From: Polyrhizophydium stewartii
Taxonomy: Eukaryota; Chytridiomycota; Chytridiomycetes; Rhizophydiales
Length of the DNA stretch: 51,636 nt
Assembly (NCBI GenBank): GCA_027604665.1
Contig: JADGIZ010000009.1
Location: 1 to 51,636, forward strand
Direction of reading: 5' to 3'
The notes under the pieces: generated by a model
Database searches by the model: none
The model's input: the letters and a program-made list of their open reading frames with translations, nothing else
Told to the model about the DNA's origin: nothing
Shown: piece by piece, positions 1 to 8,001 of the stretch
Layout: every line of letters begins with the position of its first letter
Position numbering within the stretch: the stretch's first letter is position 1
Translations under genes and position numbers: made by a program

Positions 1-337
1 ACTGAGAGATACTTCCGCCGCTCTGATGTGAGATCTACTCTTAGTTTGAGCTCGGCGCGCTTTTCTCGTGGGCGTGCGAGCGGTTGTGTCTGTGTTGGTG
101 TGGGGTTGTGGGTGGGTGTGTGTGTGTGTGCCCGGCCATGTGTACATAAGGCGGCCGCTGCGTGCCTCTCGAGCCGGGCGCGCTTGTTGTGCTTGGCATA
201 TGGCTTCTGGCGGCCAAGGGCGAGTCTCGGCCGAGATCCAGCGCGGGATCGTTGTGGCCATTCTCCAAACGTCGCATCTCGACATGTCGATCCAGATGCT
301 GACGACCCCCCCTAACGTGGCCGCGCGACCCCTGCAG

Positions 338-2230
338 AGGTTCTACAAGAAGGCGGCTGCGTTTGTGCTGCGTGCCGTCGCTAAGCACTCGGCCGAGCTC
401 GCGCAGTCGGTCACCGACTCTGGCGCGCTCAATGCTCTCGTGACATGCCTCGAGGAGTTTGATCCAGGCGTCAAGGAGTCAGCGGCGTGGGCGCTTGGGT
501 ACATCGCACGCCACAACGCAGGTGCGCAGGTGCCCGAGTGACATGCGGTGCTGAGCGGGCCTCTACGTGATACGCAGAGCCCGCGCATGCGAGCCGCAGC
601 GGTGCTCTGAAGTCGCCGGAGGATTTTGGGCTGACGACGATTACGTTTGGTCGCGATCGGGGGTCGGATCTGAAGAGCTTGCGCAGGCTGTTGTGGACGC
701 TGGCGCTATTCCGCTGCTCGTGCTGTGTGTGCAGGAGCCCGAGCTGTCGCTGCGCCGCATCGCCGCCTCTGCTCTCAGCGACGTGGCCAAGCACTCTCCC
801 GAGGTGGGTGGCGACTGATCGCTGGACCTCAGTTCTGCTCCGATCTTCGTCATGTGATGCTGACCCTCTCCCACCGCAGTTGGCACAATCGGTCGTGGAT
901 GCCAACACGATTGCGTTCATTGCGCCGCTGCTGTCGAATCCCGACGCCAAGCTGCGGCGCCAGGTCTGCTCGGCGCTGTCACAGATCGCCAAGCACACTG
1001 TCGATCTTGCCGAGACGGTCGTCGATGGCGAGATCTTCCCCAACGTTCTGACGTGCCTCAAGGACGCGGACGGCTACGTCAAGAAGAACGCTGCGACGCT
1101 GATCTGCGAGATTGCAAAGCACACGCCCGAGGTTCGCCCCATCTGCTCCGAGTAGTGGTGCGCGCGATGCACGCTGGATGCTGACCCGCCCGCATGCCGC
1201 AAATGCAGCTCGCGCAGCTGATTGTCAACTCGGGCGGCATTGCGGCCGTGGTCGACTACGTCAACGAGACGTCTGGAAACGCGCGTTTGCCGGGCGTCAT
1301 GACGCTGGGATACATTGCCGCCTTCTCGGAGACCCTCGCCCTGTCGGTGATTGTGGCCAAGGGCGTGCCGCCGCTTGCCCAGGCCCTCGTGTCCGAGGTC
1401 GAGGAGCACATCAAGGTTTGGCTGTGCAGATGCAATGCAGAAACACAGCAAGCTGCTGACGCCGATGCATTGCCGCGCCGTCCCAACCCAGGCTGCGTGT
1501 GCCTGGTCGCTGGGCCAGATCGGCCGCCACTCGCCCGATCACGCCAAGACGCTAGCCGACCACGCCGTGCTGCCCAAGCTGCTCAAGGTGCTCACGCTGG
1601 CATCCGAGGACGGCGAGGAGGCGGGTGCAGATCTCAAGACCAAGACCAAGCGCGCGCTCAAATGCATCCTCGAAAAAACGCTGCATCTGGACGCCCTCGA
1701 GCCGCTGCTGCAGCAGTCGACGCCGCCGAATATCCTCAAGTACGTTGTGGGCCAGTTTGCCAAGATCTTGCCGCACGATGTGGCTGCGCGCCGTGCGTTC
1801 GTCACATGCGGCGGCCTGCAGCGTCTGCAGGACATTGCGAGCAGCTACTCGTCGCCAACTCAGCAGGGCGCCGGCGGAGTGCCGACCAACGGGCTCACCG
1901 GCACCAAGATGGGCGAGTACATCCGCACCATCAACGAGTGCTATCCAGAGGAGATTGTGCGCTACTACTCGCCGGGCTACTCTGCTACGCTTCTCGAGAA
2001 GGTGCGTCTCACTCGCACTCAACACAGTGGCGGTCTCACCGCTTGCCTGAGCTCACGGGCGTATTTGTGCGCAGATCGACGAGTACAGCCGCATGCAGGA
2101 CTTTTCGGGGCTCAGCAACAACAACAAGGCCAAGAGCGTCAACATCATGGCTGCGACTGCATCGGCCGCAGCGCCGGTCCCGGGAGTCTCGCCCATGGGC
2201 GAGGCATTCCCGCAGAGCATCCCGGCGTAA
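338..2230 (+). CDS. SPAG6: SPAG6/PF16 axonemal central-pair armadillo protein (5' end not resolved)
   Basis: Armadillo-repeat protein of the C1 microtubule of the flagellar central pair, needed for motility. Seven exons can be read: 338-521, 676-803, 880-1131, 1209-1415, 1492-2001 and 2075-2230, with the exon at 338 opening RFYKKAAAF. They give successive ARM repeats (LAQSVTDSGAL, LAQAVVDAGAI, LAQSVVDAN, LAQLIVNSGGI) and the SPAG6 C-terminal block with NILKYVVGQFAKILPHD and EEIVRYYSPGYS. Animal SPAG6 has about 85 more N-terminal residues (two ARM repeats). They are not visible before 338; a CAG acceptor with a GCTGAC motif precedes 338, so the first exons probably lie left of the window or in 1-300. 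A separate ATG at 200 does not give recognisable SPAG6 sequence. Identity is secure; the 5' end is not. (Correction: six exons are listed, not seven.). Confidence 0.93.
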
Positions 2231-2302
2231 AGCTGTCGTGGATCAGTGGAATCGAGTGCCCGAGCAGGCAGCCGGGACTGCGCCAAGGCCGAAAGACAGG
2301 AC

Positions 2303-2347
2303 CATGTGTGTGCGTGTGTGCGTGTGTTCGTTTGTGTGTGTGCGGGT
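2303..2347. repeat. GT-rich microsatellite
   Basis: Imperfect (GT)n/(GTGC)n tract just after the SPAG6 stop, in the 259-bp gap between the convergent SPAG6 and C1a-32-like genes. A similar GT-rich stretch lies at about 100-130. No gene is visible in 2231-2489. Confidence 0.7.
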
Positions 2348-2489
2348 GCCCGACCCCTGGTGCTGCTGCTGCAGGCGAGCGTGCCGGCAAAGTGTCGGTG
2401 TCGCCAGGGCAACAAACGCGTTTAATGCAACCAGTTTCGCAAGAGGAGTTTCCCGTTCCCAATGTCCGTGATTGCTGCTGCGGCACGCT

Positions 2490-3693
2490 TCACTCTTTCG
2501 CTGCAGGGATCTTGGAGAACTGCGCCAAGAACCGCTGCCGCTGGTCCAGAAGCATGCGATCAAACTCGGCCGAGACGCTTTCAAGGAGGCTTGAGATGGT
2601 GTCGAGCGTGATGAGCTTGAGCTCCTCGGGCGGCAGGGCCTCGAGGGCGTCGGCTGCGAACGAATCGCGAGTCAGTTTGCATGTCTGATTTGCAAGTCCT
2701 GCGACTCGCAAATGGACCGAGAGAGACAAGGCACACCTGCATTTGCGAGCCCCTGCGCATCCATGAGCTCACGCTCGGCTTGCTCGCGTGCACGCTGCTC
2801 CGTCTCGTATGCCTCGAGCGTGATGGCGTCCGCGAGCGGCGGCGCAGTGGGCGGGAGCTCAATCTGCACAGGGCACTCGATCTCCTGCTTTTCTTGCTCG
2901 TTGCTGAACACGTACTGGAAGAGGCGGTAGTGCTGGAACAGCCTGCATCGGCGAGGCTGATCAGCGCGTTTCTCCACACTATTTCGTTTGCGCAACAAGT
3001 TCTCACGCACGTGGACATGGCGTAGTCGATAATGAGCTTGCTCTCCCCGGGGCTGAAAATCTCCCAGCCGGCAGATTCGACGGCGCTGGCCGAGCTTTGG
3101 TTCGCCAAGGCACTCGGCGCAGTGGATGTGTAGTCAAACAACATTTTCTTGAACTCTGCGATCGCCATTACCTGCACCAGCGACTTCTCTGCAAAGGCAG
3201 GGAGAAAGCGAGATTCAGTTGAGCTGCGGAGTGCATGAGAGACCGGAACTGCGCTCCGCAACAACCGAGCCCCCACCGAGCGCCTTGTCAAGCGTCGCCT
3301 TCAAGATTGAGAACACAACGCTGATTTGGATCTGCGAGAACTTGTTCTCCTTGGCAAAGGTGTAGTTGCTGTGGTAAAAGGAAACCAGTATACTGCTCTG
3401 AAGATCCTCCTTCCAGCCGGTGATGCCGAGCGCTTGCGCGATCTTGCTGGTGTGCCGCATGCGGATGCGAGAGATCTCAGGATCAGCGGGCACGATGCGC
3501 TGATGGCGCGGCAAGGACGGCGGGACTCACGCAAGCTCATCTTCGGGCTCGCAGCTGTCGAGTTCGTCGATGAGCTCCGCGGGCAGATACAGCCACGCGA
3601 GCGACACCTCGCCGTCCTTCTGGCCGTCTGACTGCACATGCATGTTCGGCCACGCGAGGAGGGTCAGCAGCTGCATCGGCAGCCGCCGCCGCC

Positions 3694-3726
<33 letters not shown>

Positions 3727-3980
3727 TGTTGTCCGACGCGACGCGCCTCGAGAGCGCCGTCAAGCTCGTCCGCATCGCGCGCCTTGCCCTTGGTGCCTTT
3801 GCCCTTGGCGTTGCCGCGGCCGTCCGCGCCAGCACCGCCCCGCGAGGGCATGCCGCTGCTGGTGGGCCGCTTGTCCTTGCCCGGGGCGCCTGCGCCGGAG
3901 CCCGCCCCCGTGCCGCCGGGCGCCTTTGCGGGCAGCCGCGTCGAGATGGCGGGCGCAGGCGCCTGGGACGATTTCTTCAT
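2490..3980 (-). CDS. probable flagellar C1a-32-like (CLAMP-domain) central-pair protein
   Basis: Multi-exon minus-strand gene; ATG at 3980 (MKKSSQAPAP), stop near 2490. A low-complexity Gly/Ala/Lys-rich N-terminus is followed by WLYLPAELIDELDSCEPEDE, then a helical block with GITGWKEDLQSSILVSFY, NYTFAKENKFSQIQISVVFS and FFQHYRLFQYVFSNEQEKQE, an Ala/Glu-rich segment, and ELKLITLDTISSLLESVSAE before the C-terminus. The order and spacing recall the CLAMP family (flagellar C1a complex subunit C1a-32; animal CABCOCO1); this is from memory of the family. The tail-to-tail neighbour SPAG6 is also a C1 protein, which fits. Exon joins are approximate: there is a frame change near 3700-3770 at a (CAG)10 tract, best explained by an intron spanning the repeat, and the join near 3520-3530 is unresolved. 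Confidence 0.6.
3695..3724. repeat. (CAG)10 trinucleotide repeat
   Basis: Ten uninterrupted CAG units (CTG on the coding strand of the C1a-32-like gene). The flanking exon pieces are in different frames, so the tract probably lies in an intron. If translated it would give poly-Ala or poly-Leu. Confidence 0.9.
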
Positions 3981-4039
3981 CTGGGACAAGATGCAGGGCA
4001 GGCGGCCGGCCAGCGGTGGCGACAGCCGCCGGCGCACAG

Positions 4040-4124
4040 AATCAACAGCTTCGACATCGCGAGGCCCCAAGGGTATGCGTAATAAAGCGGGGGCTCCGCC
4101 CCCCTTCAACAATCAACAGCTTCG
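4040..4124. repeat. 14-bp direct repeat flanking a GC-rich hairpin
   Basis: AATCAACAGCTTCG occurs at 4040-4053 and again at 4111-4124. Between them GGGGGC-TCC-GCCCCC at 4089-4103 forms a 6-bp stem with a 3-nt loop. It lies between the start of the C1a-32-like gene and the 3' end of eL19. No coding function is visible. Confidence 0.7.
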
Positions 4125-4162
4125 CTATTCGCTACAGTCGATGTTATTTGAAATCTGCCAGA

Positions 4163-5326
4163 TTATTTCTTCGCCTTGGTGGGCTCAGCAGCGGGGGCCT
4201 CCGTGAAGAGAGCCTCGCGCTTGGCAGCAACACGCTGTGCGCGGCGCTCGCGGGCAGCCTTGGTCTTGGCGCGGTGGGCCTCGGCCTGGTCGGCGATGTT
4301 CTTGGCGCGCAGGTTCTCGGCCTTGGCCTTGTGGATGTACTCCATCAGGACGCGCTTGTTCTTGAACACGTTACCCTTGGCCTTGGTGTACAGGTCGTGG
4401 TACAGGTGCCTGTCGATCTTGCCAGTCTCGCGGTACTTGCGGAGGAGACGGCGGAGAACGCGCATGCGGCGCATCCAGAGCACAGCCGTGGGCATGCGGG
4501 CCTCGGCAGTACCGTGGCGCTTGCCGGTGCCCGAGTGGCGGCCGAGGCGCTTGGCAGCGGCCTTCTCGCGGACGCGGAAGCGCGAGTGCGAGGCGGCGGG
4601 CTTGCGGATGATCAGACCATCCTTGACGAGCTTGCGGATGTTCTGGCGCGAGTTGGCGTTGGAGATCTCGTTGATCTCGTTGGGGTCGAGCCAGATCTTG
4701 CGCTTGCCGCACTTGAGGACGTTCGCGGCGAGTCTCTTCTGGGTACGGAGGTTGGCCCTGCGAGCGATGCGGCAGCCAGCACGGGCGAGGGTGGCGTCAG
4801 CGGCGGGGTCTGGGCTGGCGAGACCCAGACGCTCGGCGCCGCGCCGAGAACGAGCAGCGACTGCGCAGCCGGGTGGAGCAGCCGCGCACCGCGAGCAGCA
4901 GCTCCCCACCGCCGGCGCCTGTCGCCCGCAAGCCCAATTTTTTTCGCGCCGATTTCAACCCACAGGTGTTGTGGGTTGCCGGCGGGCTCGTGGTGGCGGG
5001 CGAGCGGGCAGCGCGGCAGCGGGGGCACCCAGCCAGCGAGCGGCGAGACGTGCCGCAGGCTGGTTCGCGACACGCTGATGGCGTGGCGGGTCGCTGGCGG
5101 CGGTGTGCGCGGCGCGGCGCTGCCCGGCGCCTGTGTCGCCGCAGGCTCAAGCTCGCCTCGCCCGTCTGGCGGACTGCTGCGGCCAAGTCGGCGGGGTGGC
5201 GGCGGCGCGGGCGCCCTGGCTGCGCGGGGCCACTGCGGCCGGCGATGTGCTGCGCTGCTCTGCGCGGCGGCGGCGGCGGCGGCGGCGGCGCCGAGGGGAC
5301 GAGACCCGGCCGGCGCGGACTCACAT
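4163..5326 (-). CDS. RPL19: 60S ribosomal protein eL19
   Basis: Structural protein of the large cytosolic ribosomal subunit. The main exon (4757-4163) encodes [39 protein letters not shown] and the long basic C-terminal helix ending EPTKAKK, full length for the family. The family starts M-[VA]-N-L-R-T-Q-K, and the exon begins G-GCC-AAC-CTC after a CAG acceptor (4760-4758). The missing AT is found at 5326-5325, directly before a GTGAGT donor. The start codon is therefore split AT|G by an intron of about 567 nt (5324-4758). The intron contains a GGC-repeat tract near 5265-5290. Transcription runs from a shared promoter with a small + strand gene and three CACGTG boxes. Confidence 0.96.
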
Positions 5327-5414
5327 TGGGAAGAGTTTTCGAAAGAGAGCGAAAGCCAAGTGCGGGCAGTCTGTCGCGACCAAAATGCGGCCGAGAAGAA
5401 AAAACACCCGCACC

Positions 5415-5439
5415 CACGTGAGGTCACGTGTCACACGTG
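5415..5439. promoter_or_regulatory. three CACGTG E-boxes in a bidirectional promoter
   Basis: CACGTG at 5415-5420, 5425-5430 and 5434-5439, so three palindromic boxes in 25 bp. They lie 89-113 bp upstream of the eL19 ATG (minus strand) and 93-117 bp upstream of the small + strand gene. CACGTG is the core site of bHLH factors such as Cbf1 in fungi; the regulator here is inferred. Confidence 0.7.
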
Positions 5440-5531
5440 ACTCTGAGTCGAACCCTGTCAGCCGGCGGCGACGGCGGCCATGGCATGGGCGGCATGCGGC
5501 GTCCGCGGTTGCCGCGACACGCGACACGCCC

Positions 5532-5923
5532 ATGCCTGCGCGGCCGTACCGTCCGCCCCCGTCGCCGTTGACTCGGATCGCCAAGGGCTGGTGCGTGTCG
5601 CGCGCCTGCCCCTCCCGCGCCGATCCTCCGTTGCGTCTCGCCGGATGCACCCCCGCAGCCGCCCGCACCGGGCCGATCATCCACGCCCGCCATGTCATCC
5701 GCGCCCGCCATGTCATCCACGCCGTCCCGCCGGGCCGCTGACTCGAGCAACGCCGCTGCTGCGCCACCGGCCGGCCTCCGCCCCGCTCTGCGACCGCATC
5801 CCGCGCAGGTTTGTGTTCACGGTGCTCGGCCTGGCCTCGTTCCAGGGCGTCAAGTACCTGATCACCCAGGAGCGCAAGACGGAGTACCGCCGTGTCGTCA
5901 ACGGCGAGCAGGACCCTCAGTGA
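5532..5923 (+). CDS. small single-pass membrane protein, 57 aa, unrecognised
   Basis: Two exons, 5532-5590 and 5809-5923. The first encodes MPARPYRPPPSPLTRIAKG and ends TG before a GTGCGT donor; the second starts G after a CAG acceptor, restoring Trp. The product is KGW-FVFTVLGLASFQGVKYLI followed by a charged tail, TQERKTEYRRVVNGEQDPQ. One membrane segment follows a short Arg/Pro-rich N-terminus, and the C-terminus is hydrophilic. The form resembles small inner-mitochondrial-membrane assembly factors, but I do not recognise the family. A GCTGAC branch-type motif lies at about 5739-5744. Phase and donor consistency support the model. Divergent from eL19. Confidence 0.6.
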
Positions 5924-6094
5924 GCGGCCGCGAGCCAGCTGCCGGTGCTGTGTGCGCGCCCGCGTCCCACGCACGGCGGCAGCGAGACATGTGCGCGCGG
6001 CCGGCCTCCCTGGCTGCCAAGCTCGGCGCCTCAAGCACCACCGCACCCAAGTCTGAGGAATTAAGTTCGCTCGACGATCGCGTTCCCCCGACGC

Positions 6095-7934
6095 ATGCTC
6101 CGGCCAGCCGCACACGCCTCCGCCCGCGCGCTGGCCGCCCGGTGCGCGGCCCCGCGCTCAGCGCTGTCGCCGTCGGCTGCCCCTGCGGCCCTCGTTCCTG
6201 CCGTGCCTCGGCACCTGCTGCCTGGGCGGCCGCGGTTCCAGCACTCGGCGCCAGAGTTCGACAAGGTGCGCGGCACACGGCATTCCCGCCCAGGCCGCTG
6301 TCCGCTGACGCCAGTCTGTCCGCTCAGGAGCTTGTCTGGAGCGTGCTCGGCGCCATGCCCACCAAGCGCGAGGCCCGGTCGTTCCTGCGCCGATACAGGC
6401 CCGCCGAGAGCATCGACGCGCCGTGGCTCGGCCCCGACGATGCGCTGCCGCGAGACCACCCGGCGTCCGCCGAGCACCCCACGGCGCTCGTCCGCCTCAC
6501 GCACGTCATGCCCGCCGCAGAGCTCTCGCGACTCGCCAAGACCCTCGCCCAGCTGCGCCAGCTCGGCTTGTTCCCGATCGTCGTCGTCGCGTCGCCCGAT
6601 GCCGCCGGTCGGCCGTTCGACAGCATGTCCGCCGGTGCGATGCTCGCCGACATTCGCGCCGATGCATTCCGAGTTGCCGAGGCAATCGACCTTGCGGGAA
6701 CGCGCGCCGTGCCCATCGTGCACTCGGTCTTTGTCTCGACGCCCGCCGGAGTCGCCGCCTCGCTGGAGCCTCTGCGACGCGCGCTGCGTCTCGGCCAGAT
6801 CCCCGTCGTTGCCTGCATCGGCGAGGACGAGACACACATGAGCGCCGCGCCGCTGCCCGCAAAGGCTGCCGTCATCTCGCTCGCAAACGAGTCGGTCAGA
6901 AGCCCCGAGTTTGCGTCGCCCGCAAAGTTCATCCTGGTCAACGCCCGCGGAGGCATTGCCCCAAACGGCCGCCACGTCGGGTTTGTCAATCTCACCGAGG
7001 ACTACGATAACCTGTGCGGCCGGTTGCTTGCGGGCGAAGCCCTTCTCGCCGCCCGAGCGACTGCTTCCACGGGCGTCTCAAATGACGACGCCGCCAACGA
7101 CCTCGAGCTGCTGCACACCGTGCTGCGTATCCTGCCCTCAACGAGCTCGGGCGTCCTCACCTCGGCCGAGGCATCTCCTGCGCTCATCTCCAACCTGATC
7201 ACTGACAAGCCGCTCACTCACGCCGCGCATCTGCCTTTCTCTTTTGGCGGAGCAGAGCCCAAGGAGCTGCAAGTCTCCGCCAAGAGCGCTCGCCATGCCG
7301 CCAACCTCTCATCATCTGGACGCTCGACGAGTTGCGATGCGCCTTGCCCTCCGACCATCTTCCGCCTCGGCCTTCCCGTCGAGCGCCACACTTCGCTGGC
7401 CACCGTGGACACTCCCAGGATGCACGCCTTGCTTGAGGCATCGTTTCAGCGCCGGCTCGATGCAGACGCCTTCTTCGCCCGCATCTCAGAGGCCATCAAC
7501 TGCGTGCTTGTTGCGGGCAACTACGACGGTGCAGTCATCGTAACCAACGAAATTGATCACCGCACTGGCACCCGTCGGCTGCCGTACCTGGACAAGTTTG
7601 CCGTGGCGCCGTCCAGTCAAGGAATCGGCGTGGCGGACATCCTCTGGACGCGTCTCAACGCCGAATGCCCCAACCTGTCGTGGCGTAGTCGATCCGACAA
7701 CCCCGTCAACAAATGGTGAGGGTAGTGGCGTGCATTCGGGCAGACTTGGCCGCTTCGTCTCGTCAGCCAGCTGACCTCTCGGTCTACCACATGCTCAGGT
7801 ACTTTGAGCGCTCGGACGGGACAATGCACCTTCCCGGCGGCAAGTGGACGCTCTTTTGGTATGGCGAGCGTGGTTTGGACCTTGCCGACTCGTACAAGCA
7901 AATGGCTGCATCCATTCCGCCATCGTTCTTGTAA
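6095..7934 (+). CDS. ARG2: mitochondrial N-acetylglutamate synthase (fungal Arg2 type)
   Basis: Acetyl-CoA:L-glutamate N-acetyltransferase, first step of arginine synthesis in the mitochondrial matrix. Exons 6095-6265, 6328-7715 and 7799-7934 join in phase (GACAAG|GAG and TG|G-TAC). The Arg/Ala-rich N-terminus (MLRPAAHASARALAARC) is a typical matrix presequence. A degenerate amino-acid-kinase-like region follows (LVWSVLGAMPTKREARSFL onward). The C-terminal acetyltransferase domain carries YDGAVIVTNE, LPYLDKFAVAPSSQGIGVAD (acetyl-CoA loop), [20 protein letters not shown] and LFWYG, diagnostic of the fungal NAGS/NAGK family. Stop 60-70 bp from the convergent F-box/WD40 gene. The fungal arginine attenuator uORF was not found upstream. 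Confidence 0.93.
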
Positions 7935-8001
7935 ATTGAAGGGCGCTTAAACCACATCGTGCCGAACAAAGAGTCGCGGGAGCGTTTGGTCGCTGGCGCG
8001 A

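Noticed and set aside
2053..2584. Minus-strand open frames rich in His/Thr near 2.2-2.5 kb
   Set aside because: They are translations of a GT microsatellite and the antisense of the last SPAG6 exon.
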